Shown here: positions 1-7,620 of the stretch, one piece after another | Layout of the letters: every line of letters starts with the position of its first letter | Position numbering within the stretch: the first letter of the stretch is position 1 | Assembly: GCA_947176745.1 (NCBI GenBank) | Contig: CAMWRV010000002.1 | Coordinates: forward strand, 1-64,000 | Direction: 5' to 3' | DNA: 64,000 bases | From: an uncultured Muribaculaceae bacterium | Lineage (GTDB): Bacteria > Bacteroidota > Bacteroidia > Bacteroidales > Muribaculaceae | The notes under the pieces: model-generated | What the model saw: the letters and a program-made list of their open reading frames with translations, nothing else | Told to the model about the DNA's origin: nothing | Databases searched by the model: none | Made by a program: the position numbers and the translations under genes

Positions 1-39
1 CTTGGCGGAATTTACCGAAAAGACGCCGGGCAGAGGTAA
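1..39 (+). CDS. possible C-terminal end of an upstream gene (partial)
   Basis: The first 36 bases read as an open frame of 12 residues (LGGIYRKDAGQR) ending in TAA at 37-39. Nothing identifies the protein and the stretch is too short to test. It is called only because an AT-rich intergenic region begins directly after the stop. It may equally be noncoding. Confidence 0.3.
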   Translation, partial: LGGIYRKDAGQR

Positions 40-101
40 CTTGAATAAATTTTAGTTAAAACCACTATTAAAATGAACACCCCTCCGGCAAATCATGTTG
101 G

Positions 102-209
102 TGCATCATCGCAGCTTCCGGCCATCTTTGACCTTTTGGTTCAGTCGCATAGCCCGCTATGCTCCTTCACCTGCAAGGTCAAATCTGACCGAAATCTGCG
201 ACCCCTGCA
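102..209. repeat. ~108-bp imperfect palindrome (REP/MITE-like) upstream of ppk1
   Basis: The two halves fold back on each other about a centre near 155. The inner stem is GCATAG (147-152) with CTATGC (157-162). Further out, GACCTT (130-135) pairs with AAGGTC (175-180), TCGCAG (109-114) with CTGCGA (196-201), and TGCA (102-105) with TGCA (206-209), with scattered mismatches between. The right shoulder (204-237) is a 34-bp sequence found again, identical, at 13227-13260. It is too long and imperfect for a typical terminator. A transcribed structured element or a non-autonomous mobile repeat are both possible. Confidence 0.75.
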
Positions 210-237
210 TTAACATTTTTTGTGGGATGGGGTCTAA
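204..237 (+). repeat. dispersed intergenic repeat, copy A
   Basis: A 34-bp sequence ending in GGGGTCTAA, identical to 13227-13260. Shorter relatives lie at 5708-5732, 25484-25496 and 35383-35398. GACCCC at 200-205 pairs with GGGGTC at 229-234, so it can form its own hairpin. A GTG inside it (222) opens the ppk1 frame early but is not a credible start. Confidence 0.75.
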
Positions 238-251
238 ACTATTCCGTCACT

Positions 252-2300
252 ATGTCTGACCATAAGCAACAGAAATATCCCTATATCGACAGGGATGTCA
301 GCTGGATGTATTTCAATCACCGCATTCTTCAGGAGGCCTGGCGCAAGGATGTTCCCCTTCTTGAGAGAATGTCGTTTCTCGGCATATACAGCAACAATCT
401 CGATGAATTCTTTCGTGTGAGAATGGCCACGATCTCGCGTGTGGCCGATATGAAGGGGAAGGAGATGGAGGCCGACCGTCTTCGGGCCACAGATCTTTTC
501 CATCGCCTCGGATCGATGGATACCCGTCTGGCCGAGGAGTATTCCGCGTGTGTCAGGAGTGTGTCGGATTCTCTGGCAGAGAACAATATCAGGATCGTTG
601 ACGAGACGGAGCTTGACGACAGCCAGCGGCATTTTGTGAGATGCCTGTTCCGCAACCGGATATCCGGATTCATGTCGCCGGTGTGGCTGTCGAAACTTAA
701 TGCCTTTTCCGAGGAGAGCGACAGCCATATCTATCTCGCCGTCGAGCTGAAGGGGGAGAAGAAGAAGACCGATTATGCCGTAATGGAAGTGCCTTCTTCA
801 ACGTGCGGACGGTTTGTCATGCTGCCCGAACGCGAAGGGGTCAGCTACGTTATGTATCTCGACGATGTGGTCAGATGTTGTCTGCCCATGATCTTTCCGG
901 GTATGGGTTACACCGAATTCCGGGCTTTTTCCTTCAAGTTTACGAGAGATGCGGAAATCGACATTGACAATGACCTCGACGGCGGCCCGATGGAAAAGAT
1001 CGCCAAGGCCGTGCGCCGCCGCAAGCGTGGCGCCGCCCTCAGGGTGCTTTATAATTCGGAGATGCCTCAGGAACTCCTGCGGCAACTGATGAAGAAACTC
1101 AGACTCGACAAGCTCGATACTGTCCAGGCGACCGGACGCTATCAGAATCATAAGGATTTCATGTCTTTCCCTTCCGAATGCCGCAAGGATCTCAAATATC
1201 CGGCATGGCCGGCATGTGTTCCGCCTGAGATAAAGGGAACTGAGTCGCTGATGCGGCTGATAGCGGATAAAGACAGGTTTGTCCATGTTCCTTACCAGAC
1301 GTTCGATTATGTGATCCGTCTGCTTCAGGAGGCGGCTGTGTCGAAAGAGGTCAGGAGTATCAAAATAACGCTCTATCGGCTTGCCCGCAACTCCGAAGTG
1401 GCAGAGGCTCTGATCTGCGCTGCAAGAAACGGTAAGAAAGTCACTGCGGTAGTGGAGCTTCTGGCGCGTTTCGATGAGTCGAGCAACATAAACTATGCCA
1501 AGAAGATGCAGGATGCCGGCGTAAATGTGATTTTCGGGGTCGAAGGTCTTAAGATACATTCGAAGATTGCGCTTGTATCGCGGCGTGACGGCAACGATAT
1601 CGCCGTTGTCGGCACCGGAAACTTCCATGAGGGTAACGCCCGGGTATATACAGATTATTTTCTGATGACTGCCGACCGTCGCATTACCGGAGAGGTGGAA
1701 AAGGTGTTCGACGTCATCAGGCGCCCCTACAAGGCTCAGTCTTTCCACAATCTGCTGGTGTCGCCGTTCAATATGCGCGAGACTTTTCGCTCGCTGATAG
1801 AGGATGAGATAGCGGCTGCCAAAAACGGCAAAGAGGCATGGATCAGGATAAAGATCAACCACATCACCGACGAGGAGATGGCCAAGCTTCTCTACAAGGC
1901 CTCGCAGGCGGGCGTCAAGGTCGATCTGCTTGTCCGCGGCAACTGCTCGCTTGTGACAGGATGCAAGGGGGTGAGCGAGAACATAAGCGCGGCGGGAATC
2001 ATCGACCGCTACCTCGAACATTCACGAATCTTTATCTTCTGTGCCGGAGGGGAACACAAGACATTTATGGGATCGGCCGACTGGATGCCCCGCAATCTCG
2101 ACCGCCGCATCGAAGTCGTGACAAGGGTTTACGACAGCGGCCTGAAGGCTGATCTGATGCGCACAGTCGAATTCGGACTGCGCGACAATGTGCAGGCCCG
2201 CGTAGTCGACGGGTCGGGACGGAACGAGATCAGGGTTGTCGAAGGAGAGAGCGTGCCGTTCCGCTCGCAGGAGGAACTATATAAAGAATACAACAGATGA
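252..2300 (+). CDS. ppk1: polyphosphate kinase 1
   Basis: Makes inorganic polyphosphate from ATP, reversibly. The 682-residue product has the usual Ppk1 length. It shows the N-terminal PPK domain (YIDRDVSWMYFNHRIL, about residues 10-25) and two phospholipase-D-like catalytic domains. The IHSKIALV motif places the autophosphorylated histidine near residue 436, and a second conserved histidine (HSRIFIF) lies near 590. The frame is open back to 222, but that stretch lies in a dispersed repeat, so the ATG at 252 (MSDHKQQ) is chosen. The stop overlaps the ppx start (ATGA, 2297-2300), indicating translational coupling with the enzyme that degrades polyphosphate. Confidence 0.95.
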   Translation: MSDHKQQKYPYIDRDVSWMYFNHRILQEAWRKDVPLLERMSFLGIYSNNLDEFFRVRMATISRVADMKGKEMEADRLRATDLFHRLGSMDTRLAEEYSACVRSVSDSLAENNIRIVDETELDDSQRHFVRCLFRNRISGFMSPVWLSKLNAFSEESDSHIYLAVELKGEKKKTDYAVMEVPSSTCGRFVMLPEREGVSYVMYLDDVVRCCLPMIFPGMGYTEFRAFSFKFTRDAEIDIDNDLDGGPMEKIAKAVRRRKRGAALRVLYNSEMPQELLRQLMKKLRLDKLDTVQATGRYQNHKDFMSFPSECRKDLKYPAWPACVPPEIKGTESLMRLIADKDRFVHVPYQTFDYVIRLLQEAAVSKEVRSIKITLYRLARNSEVAEALICAARNGKKVTAVVELLARFDESSNINYAKKMQDAGVNVIFGVEGLKIHSKIALVSRRDGNDIAVVGTGNFHEGNARVYTDYFLMTADRRITGEVEKVFDVIRRPYKAQSFHNLLVSPFNMRETFRSLIEDEIAAAKNGKEAWIRIKINHITDEEMAKLLYKASQAGVKVDLLVRGNCSLVTGCKGVSENISAAGIIDRYLEHSRIFIFCAGGEHKTFMGSADWMPRNLDRRIEVVTRVYDSGLKADLMRTVEFGLRDNVQARVVDGSGRNEIRVVEGESVPFRSQEELYKEYNR

Positions 2301-3205
2301 AAGAAAAGACTTACGCCGCCATTGATATCGGCTCGAATGCCGTCAGGCTTCTGATAAAAAGAGAGGAATCCGACGCCGTGGAAACGGTGCCGGCATTGAA
2401 GAAACTCCTTCTTCTGCGAGTGCCGCTCCGCCTCGGCTTCGATGTGTTCTCCAAGGGTGAGGTTTCGGCGAAGAAGGCCGACAACCTGGTTCGGCTCATG
2501 AAGGCATACAGGCAGCTTATACGTATCTATGAGGTCGACAGGCTGAGAGCCTGCGCCACCTCGGCCATGCGCGATGCCGCCAACGGTCCCGACCTGCTGA
2601 AACGTATCAGAAAGGAGACCGGCATTGAGGTCGAGATAATCGCAGGCGAGGAGGAGGCGCGCATTGTCTACGACAACCATATCGAGCGCGGAGGACTGGA
2701 TTCCGGGTCATACCTTTATGTCGATGTGGGGGGAGGCAGCACTGAGCTGAACTTTATCGACAACGGCACTCTGATCGAGTCGAGATCTTTCAACATAGGT
2801 ACGGTCAGGATACTGACCGGGCGGGTCAGAAAGAGCGAATGGGATGAACTGCATGACTTTCTGGCGGCCATAGCCACGCGTTTCAGCGATGTCACGATAA
2901 TCGGATCCGGCGGCAATATCAATAAACTGTATAAACTCGCTGAGGTGAAAGACAAGGAGAATGACTCATTTCCTGTGTCGGAGCTTTCGCGTCTCTACCA
3001 TACGCTTAAACCTCTCAGTGTCAAGCAACGTATGGAACGCTACGGCATGAGAAACGACCGAGCCGATGTCATTATCCCGGCGGCGGAGATATTTCTGACG
3101 GTGGCCTCGACTGTCGGCGCTGAAAAAATCATAGTGCCCACAATAGGTGTGGCCGACGGCATCATCGACGGTCTCTATCTTTCAGACCGCGAGAAACATG
3201 AATGA
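2297..3205 (+). CDS. ppx: exopolyphosphatase / Ppx-GppA phosphatase
   Basis: A 302-residue Ppx/GppA-family phosphatase expected to remove terminal phosphate from polyphosphate (or from pppGpp). It has the ASKHA ATPase fold signatures: AAIDIGSNAVRLLI near residue 7 (phosphate 1), YVDVGGGSTELN near 140 (phosphate 2) and a GSGGN loop near 204. It is the short form lacking the C-terminal HD-like domain of E. coli Ppx. It overlaps ppk1 by 4 bp, so synthesis and breakdown of polyphosphate are encoded in one operon. The choice of polyphosphate over pppGpp as substrate rests on this context. Confidence 0.9.
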   Translation: MKEKTYAAIDIGSNAVRLLIKREESDAVETVPALKKLLLLRVPLRLGFDVFSKGEVSAKKADNLVRLMKAYRQLIRIYEVDRLRACATSAMRDAANGPDLLKRIRKETGIEVEIIAGEEEARIVYDNHIERGGLDSGSYLYVDVGGGSTELNFIDNGTLIESRSFNIGTVRILTGRVRKSEWDELHDFLAAIATRFSDVTIIGSGGNINKLYKLAEVKDKENDSFPVSELSRLYHTLKPLSVKQRMERYGMRNDRADVIIPAAEIFLTVASTVGAEKIIVPTIGVADGIIDGLYLSDREKHE

Positions 3206-3208
3206 AAG

Positions 3209-5359
3209 TCACAACGGATTTGCAAGCGCGAGTCCGATGCGTCCTCTCACAGGGTCGAGGTCGATGACCTCGACCTCTATTTTCTGACCGAGACGCAGCA
3301 CTTCCGAGACCGAGTTGAGTCTGCGTCTTGCGATTTTCGATATGTGGAGCAGTCCGTTCTCATGTATGCCGAGATTGACGAACGCGCCGAATGCCGTAAT
3401 GTTGCTGACAAGTCCGGGCAGGATCTGGCCTAACCGCAGCTGGTCGAAAGAATCTATGGCCGGCACGAACGGGTCTTCAGTGTCGGTCTGCCTCGGGTCA
3501 CGCCCCGGCTTTCTGAGTTCGGCGATTATGTCGCACATCGTCTCGTAACCGCCTGTGCCGTTCTCGGCGAGAGTTCCGACGTCTATTCTGTCGAGCAGTT
3601 CGTAATTGGCCGGAAGGTCGGCTGGACGCGCGCCGACCGAGGCGGCCATCTTCTCCACGAGATTGTAGCTCTCGGGGTGAATGCCGGTGTTGTCGAGCGG
3701 CTCGGAGCCGTCGCTTATCCTGAGGAAGCCGGCACTCTGCTCGAATGCCTTGCTTCCGAGACGCGGCACATTGCGGAGCTCGGCGCGTGATGTGAACGGT
3801 CCGTTAGCGGTTCTGTATGCCACTATGTTTGCGGCGAGAGCCGGCCCGATTCCCGATACGTATTGCAGCAGACTCTCTGACGCGGTGTTGACATCGACAC
3901 CCACGGTGTTGACACAGCTCATGACCGTATAGTCAAGCGCGCTTTTCAGCCGGTTCTGGTCCACGTCGTGCTGATACTGGCCGACACCGATCGACTTGGG
4001 ATCGATCTTGACAAGTTCGGCGAGCGGGTCGATAAGACGGCGTCCGATCGACACCGCGCCCCTCACCGTCACGTCCTTGTCGGGAAACTCCCGCCGGGCC
4101 AGATCCGATGCGGAGTAGACAGATGCTCCGTCCTCGCTCACCACGAATATGGAGTCGTTGTCTATAAGACCCGACTCGCGTAGAAATCTTTCGGTCTCGC
4201 GCGATGCGGTGCCGTTCCCGAGAGCCACAGCGTCAAGAGAGTGCCTGCTGATCATCTTTTCAAGAGTGGACCGTGCACCTTCGATGTCATTACGCGGCAC
4301 GGTGGGATATATCACCGCGTCGTCGAGCAGTGTGCCCTGGGGGTCGAGTGCCACTACCTTGCATCCGGTTCTGAATCCGGGGTCTATGGCGAGGATTCTT
4401 CTCCCTTTAAGCGGCGCGGCGAGCAGAAGCTGGCGCAGGTTGTCGGAAAATATGTCGATGGCCACGCTGTCGGCATTCTCCTTAAGACCTGCCGATACTT
4501 CAGTCTCGACCGACGGGCGGATAAGACGCCGCGACGCGTCGGCCACCGCACCGGCGATCACCAATGCGCATTCCCCCGCTGCGTTGGCCGGCATGAACGA
4601 GTCGGCGAGCGCCTCTTCGATCGATCCTCTTGAGTTGTCGAGCTCATATCTGACTTTGAGCAGGCCTTCATGCTCGGCTCGTTTTATTGCAAGATACTGG
4701 TGCGAGGATATTCGGCGGACGCTTTGCGAAAAATCCGCGTATTGCGAATAAGGGGAGGCGGCAAGCTCAGCATCCTTCTCTTTGGCGGGTGCGCAGACTA
4801 TGCGTCCCGTGCGCTGGTAGGCGTTGCGGGTAATGTTGCGAAGGCGGGTGTTTTCCGACGCCCATTCGGCTATGATGTCGCTTGCTCCGGCAAGTGCTTC
4901 CTCTGTGTCTCGGACTCCGTTTTTACCGACAAACCGTTCTGCCGCAGCAAAACAGTCAGGATTTCTGGCGGCCATTATCATTTTGGCAAGAGGTTCGAGA
5001 CCCTTGTCGCGTGCCATTGTGCCGCGTGTGCGTTTTTTAGGTTTGAAAGGGGCGTAGATGTCTTCGACGTCAGTAAGTGTCACGGCATTGTCAAGGCGTG
5101 CCGAGATTGCAGGAGTCATGGCTTGAGCGTCAGTTATGGCCTTTCTTACAAAGTCTCGCCGTGCAAAAAGTTCTCTTACTGATTTTAGAGTCGATTCAAT
5201 GGCTCTGATCGCTGTCTCGTCGAGACAGCCTGTCATTTCCTTTCTGTAACGGCTTATGAACGGCACTGTGGCTCCTTCGTCCAGAAGACGCGATGTCGCT
5301 TCCACACTTCTGCGACTAAGACCAAGTCTCGCCGCCACATCATTATATATATCCTGCAT
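3209..5359 (-). CDS. tex: Tex-family RNA-binding transcription accessory protein
   Basis: A 716-residue Tex/YhgF-like protein, full length for the family. Domain order: N-terminal helical Tex domain, YqgF/RNase H-like domain (ILAIDPGFRTGCKVVALD, about 325-345), helix-hairpin-helix region (VSGIGPALAANIVAYR and VPRLGSKAFEQ, about 500-545) and a C-terminal S1 RNA-binding domain (GLVSNITAFGAFVNLGIHENGL, about 650-712, quoted in part). Such proteins act in nucleic-acid metabolism, possibly transcription-coupled. It is convergent with ppx, only 3 bp separating the stops. A -7 box lies about 48 bp upstream at 5407-5414. Confidence 0.93.
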   Translation of the reverse strand: MQDIYNDVAARLGLSRRSVEATSRLLDEGATVPFISRYRKEMTGCLDETAIRAIESTLKSVRELFARRDFVRKAITDAQAMTPAISARLDNAVTLTDVEDIYAPFKPKKRTRGTMARDKGLEPLAKMIMAARNPDCFAAAERFVGKNGVRDTEEALAGASDIIAEWASENTRLRNITRNAYQRTGRIVCAPAKEKDAELAASPYSQYADFSQSVRRISSHQYLAIKRAEHEGLLKVRYELDNSRGSIEEALADSFMPANAAGECALVIAGAVADASRRLIRPSVETEVSAGLKENADSVAIDIFSDNLRQLLLAAPLKGRRILAIDPGFRTGCKVVALDPQGTLLDDAVIYPTVPRNDIEGARSTLEKMISRHSLDAVALGNGTASRETERFLRESGLIDNDSIFVVSEDGASVYSASDLARREFPDKDVTVRGAVSIGRRLIDPLAELVKIDPKSIGVGQYQHDVDQNRLKSALDYTVMSCVNTVGVDVNTASESLLQYVSGIGPALAANIVAYRTANGPFTSRAELRNVPRLGSKAFEQSAGFLRISDGSEPLDNTGIHPESYNLVEKMAASVGARPADLPANYELLDRIDVGTLAENGTGGYETMCDIIAELRKPGRDPRQTDTEDPFVPAIDSFDQLRLGQILPGLVSNITAFGAFVNLGIHENGLLHISKIARRRLNSVSEVLRLGQKIEVEVIDLDPVRGRIGLALANPL

Positions 5360-5406
5360 TTTGTCTTGCTTGCTGCTCCGGTTTTCTCGGGGTGTATATT
5401 TGTCCG

Positions 5407-5414
5407 CAAATATA
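5407..5414 (-). promoter_or_regulatory. -7 promoter box of tex
   Basis: Reads TATATTTG on the minus strand, matching the Bacteroidetes TAnnTTTG element. It lies about 48 bp before the tex ATG. Confidence 0.6.
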
Positions 5415-5668
5415 GCAATAATATTCCAAATCTCATTGCATATGCATTAAAGTGATGGTGAATGTTCGCAAATTGTTAAATTTCGGTTGATGTACTATCT
5501 GTTTTGGTAAAGAAAATATAAAAGGAGGCAATTAAACAAAACATATGCAACCCTCGCGGTGATGATTCGTTTTATAGGTACAAAGCAATATGGATGGATC
5601 ATCCAGGGATTCGTGAGAATGGCTGGATGTGCAAAGTTTAGTTAGATATAGTTTATAGTGGAATCGTG

Positions 5669-5697
5669 GAAAGGCGTCCGAGAGGGCGCCTTTCTTT
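5669..5697 (+). terminator. hairpin with trailing T-rich tract
   Basis: GAAAGGCG (5669-5676) pairs with CGCCTTTC (5687-5694), followed by TTTC. It is far from the 3' end of any annotated gene, so it may end a small RNA from 5460-5690. The region before it also contains CATCCAG and CTGGATG able to pair. Confidence 0.45.
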
Positions 5698-5707
5698 CGG
5701 TGTCTGA

Positions 5708-5732
5708 CATATTTTTGTGGGGTGGGGTCTAA
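5708..5732 (+). repeat. dispersed intergenic repeat, copy C (partial)
   Basis: Matches the right part of copies A and B with small differences: CAT, a T-run, GTGGGG (GTGGGA in A and B), then TGGGGTCTAA. Confidence 0.55.
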
Positions 5733-5753
5733 ATCCGTGCAAATCCTCAATAT

Positions 5754-5775
5754 AATTTAGGGTAATCCCTAAATT
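5754..5775. promoter_or_regulatory. perfect inverted repeat, candidate operator
   Basis: AATTTAGGG (5754-5762) and CCCTAAATT (5767-5775) form perfect 9-bp arms around TAAT. It lies about 57 bp upstream of the -7 box at 5832. A related CCCTAAATTAGGG occurs at 13125-13137 upstream of pyk. The symmetry suits a dimeric regulator, but no binding protein can be named. Confidence 0.5.
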
Positions 5776-5831
5776 ATTAATTGTCAGTGGTTAAAATTGA
5801 GTTTTGATTTGAAATATTACGACCTGTTGTT

Positions 5832-5839
5832 TAATTTTG
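5832..5839 (+). promoter_or_regulatory. promoter of the zinc-finger-like secreted protein gene
   Basis: TAATTTTG matches TAnnTTTG. A TTTG at 5808-5811 sits 20 bp upstream, the spacing expected for the -33 element. The leader to the ATG at 5952 is about 108 nt. Confidence 0.65.
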
Positions 5840-5951
5840 CCGCAAAATACAGATAGCTTCCGTAAGAATTCGCTTGAATCTGCGGGACAGTCAGACTTAC
5901 AACCAATCATCCATTATAAACTCAAATTCCAATCATCTAAACCTAAACATC

Positions 5952-6797
5952 ATGAAACGACTTCTTACCGGCATATCGGTTGTATGCGTTTTTGCCCTCG
6001 TCGGGTTGTCGGCGTCTGCCGTCAGTCAGACCCGCCGTGGAGTGCAGGGTGCTTCCCGAAGTGCCGGATCACCGGCGGGAAAAGCTGAAATCAAGGGGCT
6101 TCGGATAGACAATATCGGGATTTCTGACCGTGTGTTCCGCATGTCCGACAACGGAGATCTTATGCTCGATCAGGCCGGTATGCACCTTGAAGTGACAATG
6201 AGTCTGGCTTCGACCGGTCTTGGCGGGCAGCGGGTCATTTGCGCCCTTATGCCTCTGAGTGCCGACGGCTACACTCTTCGCGACAATATGGGAGACCTTA
6301 TAAGCATGAGAGCTGTCACTCCGGCTTCCGGTAGTGCCTCGTCGGAAGTCAAGATCCCGATTCCATATGGTTGGGTGATTCGAGATGGAGAGAAAGTGCA
6401 GACTATCAGCTTCTCGGCCATGGTGATGTATCCGGCGGCAGAGGAAAATTCGCTGTTGGCCGAACAGACCATAAACATCGATCCCTCGCAGATCAATATC
6501 AACAAGCAGGACCTCCCCGGACATATGCTGGGCCAGTTGTTCGGCGGAGGCTCGGGCAAGAGTTCGAAGGGCGGGATGGGCAGTCTGCTGGGCGGCCTGT
6601 TCGGCGGACCTTCCGCCACTTCGACGCATGACTGCAGTGCCTGTGACGGCGAAGGACTTTGCCAGCACTGCGACGGCGACGGCTTCTTCAATCCGGCCGT
6701 GTGCCGCAAATGCTCGAAAGATCCCGGTGTGTGCCGCCGCTGCGGAGGTGCGGGAACCGAGGAAGTCGAGGTGGAACTTCATGAGAGCCTTTTCTGA
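5952..6797 (+). CDS. secreted protein with DnaJ-type cysteine-rich zinc finger
   Basis: 281 residues of unknown function. A signal peptide (MKRLLTGISVVCVFALVGLSAS) is followed by a beta-rich middle domain, a Gly/Ser-rich linker (about 195-225), and a C-terminal cluster of four CXXC units (CSACDGEG from residue 228, CQHCDGDG, CRKCSKDPG, CRRCGGAG). This matches the fourfold CXXCXGXG zinc module of DnaJ chaperones but without any J domain. Zinc binding is likely; chaperone activity is speculation. The ATG at 5952 is chosen because it opens the signal peptide; the frame is open further upstream. Its promoter is at 5832-5839. Confidence 0.75.
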   Translation: MKRLLTGISVVCVFALVGLSASAVSQTRRGVQGASRSAGSPAGKAEIKGLRIDNIGISDRVFRMSDNGDLMLDQAGMHLEVTMSLASTGLGGQRVICALMPLSADGYTLRDNMGDLISMRAVTPASGSASSEVKIPIPYGWVIRDGEKVQTISFSAMVMYPAAEENSLLAEQTINIDPSQININKQDLPGHMLGQLFGGGSGKSSKGGMGSLLGGLFGGPSATSTHDCSACDGEGLCQHCDGDGFFNPAVCRKCSKDPGVCRRCGGAGTEEVEVELHESLF

Positions 6798-6841
6798 AAC
6801 TGAATACAAGAACCGTATAAAATAACAATCAAACCTTAATA

Positions 6842-7446
6842 ATGAACGCAAAAATGATAATTACTGCCGGCGCATTGATGGTTGCGGCCGGTGTTTCGGC
6901 AGATACCCTTCGTGTGAACAATGTGGCAAGTGCCGGGGCGCAGTTCACCAGCATAGAGGATGCCATCGAGGCAGCATCGGAAGGTGACGTCATAATCGTC
7001 GAGGCTTCAGAGACAAGTTACGGCGATATTATCGTCAATAAAAAAGTGACCCTGAAGGGTCCCGGTTATTTCCTGCAGGAAAACGGAATCTCAAACGAGG
7101 GAGTCGCCACCGCGACATGCGACAATGTCTCCATCGGGGCAGAAGGAGCTACAATATGGTGTTTGCTGCTCCGTTCAGCGTGACGGTCGGCAGCGGAGTG
7201 GAGAACGTAAGCTGGCTAATGGACGTAAGTGTTTCGCGGGCATCAGGATCTGTCCTTCTCACAGCCGACAGTCTCGAACCGGACAGTCAGGTAGAGATCA
7301 TAACGGTTGACGGAATGGTTGTGTACAGCGGAACGTGGCGTGACACAGACTCTCCGCTTGAGATCAGTCTCGACCCATCACGCCGCAACTGCATCCTGAC
7401 CATCGTCACTCCCGCCGGCCACCGCCTCCTGAAGCGAATCAGATAA
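6842..7446 (+). pseudogene. remnant of a secreted beta-helix protein gene (frameshifted)
   Basis: Frame one (6842-7183) encodes a signal peptide (MNAKMIITAGALMVAAGVSA) and the start of a pectate-lyase-like right-handed beta-helix (QFTSIEDAIEAASEGDVIIV, then VTLKGPGYFL). It then runs out of frame and stops. A second frame from about 7156 to 7446 continues with beta-helix-like FSVTVGSGVENVS and abruptly becomes a C-terminal domain resembling DUF3244 or a type IX secretion tail (EIITVDGMVVYSG, ILTIVTPAGHRLLKRI). The order suggests one ancestral gene with a shift near 7150-7160 and an internal loss after about 7215. Alternatively the second part starts at its own ATG (7156), which has AGAAGGAG before it. 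Confidence 0.5.
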
Positions 7447-7475
7447 TAAGTAACGAATCAGATAATGATTGTTGC

Positions 7476-7517
7476 GGTGTTCAGACTGATGCTTCTAAAC
7501 ACATCAGTCTGAACACC
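7476..7517 (+). terminator. 16-bp perfect hairpin downstream of the beta-helix remnant
   Basis: GGTGTTCAGACTGATG (7476-7491) pairs perfectly with 7502-7517 around a 10-nt loop. The following sequence is only weakly T-rich (CTTATATTTG). It ends the upstream transcript or insulates the promoter at 7520-7527. Confidence 0.65.
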
Positions 7518-7519
7518 CT

Positions 7520-7527
7520 TATATTTG
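7520..7527 (+). promoter_or_regulatory. promoter of the three-repeat secreted protein
   Basis: TATATTTG matches TAnnTTTG directly after the hairpin at 7476-7517. The ~90-nt leader contains a second hairpin: TGAGTGTC near 7550 with GACACTCA near 7570. Confidence 0.55.
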
Positions 7528-7620
7528 CTTACTTGCCGTCGTCGCAATCTGAGTGTCAATTCTTATCCCGACACTCAATCCTTGAATTTATAACTTATCA
7601 TTCATCAATTTATAATTTTT

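Larger units (their letters stand above)
5360..5951. other. 592-bp noncoding region between tex and the zinc-finger protein gene
   Basis: Holds the minus-strand tex promoter (5407-5414), a possible short structured transcript ending in a hairpin (5669-5697), repeat copy C (5708-5732), a perfect inverted repeat (5754-5775) and the plus-strand promoter at 5832-5839. An AAAGGAGG at 5521 precedes only a 5-codon frame. A 27-codon frame at 5562-5645 has no supporting signal. I see no gene with confidence. Confidence 0.6.

Noticed and set aside
222..251. Earlier GTG start for ppk1
   Set aside because: It lies in a dispersed repeat and adds residues that do not match Ppk1; the ATG at 252 fits.
5562..5645. 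27-codon frame in the tex to zinc-finger intergenic region
   Set aside because: No ribosome binding site at proper spacing and no recognisable peptide; it overlaps potential RNA stems.
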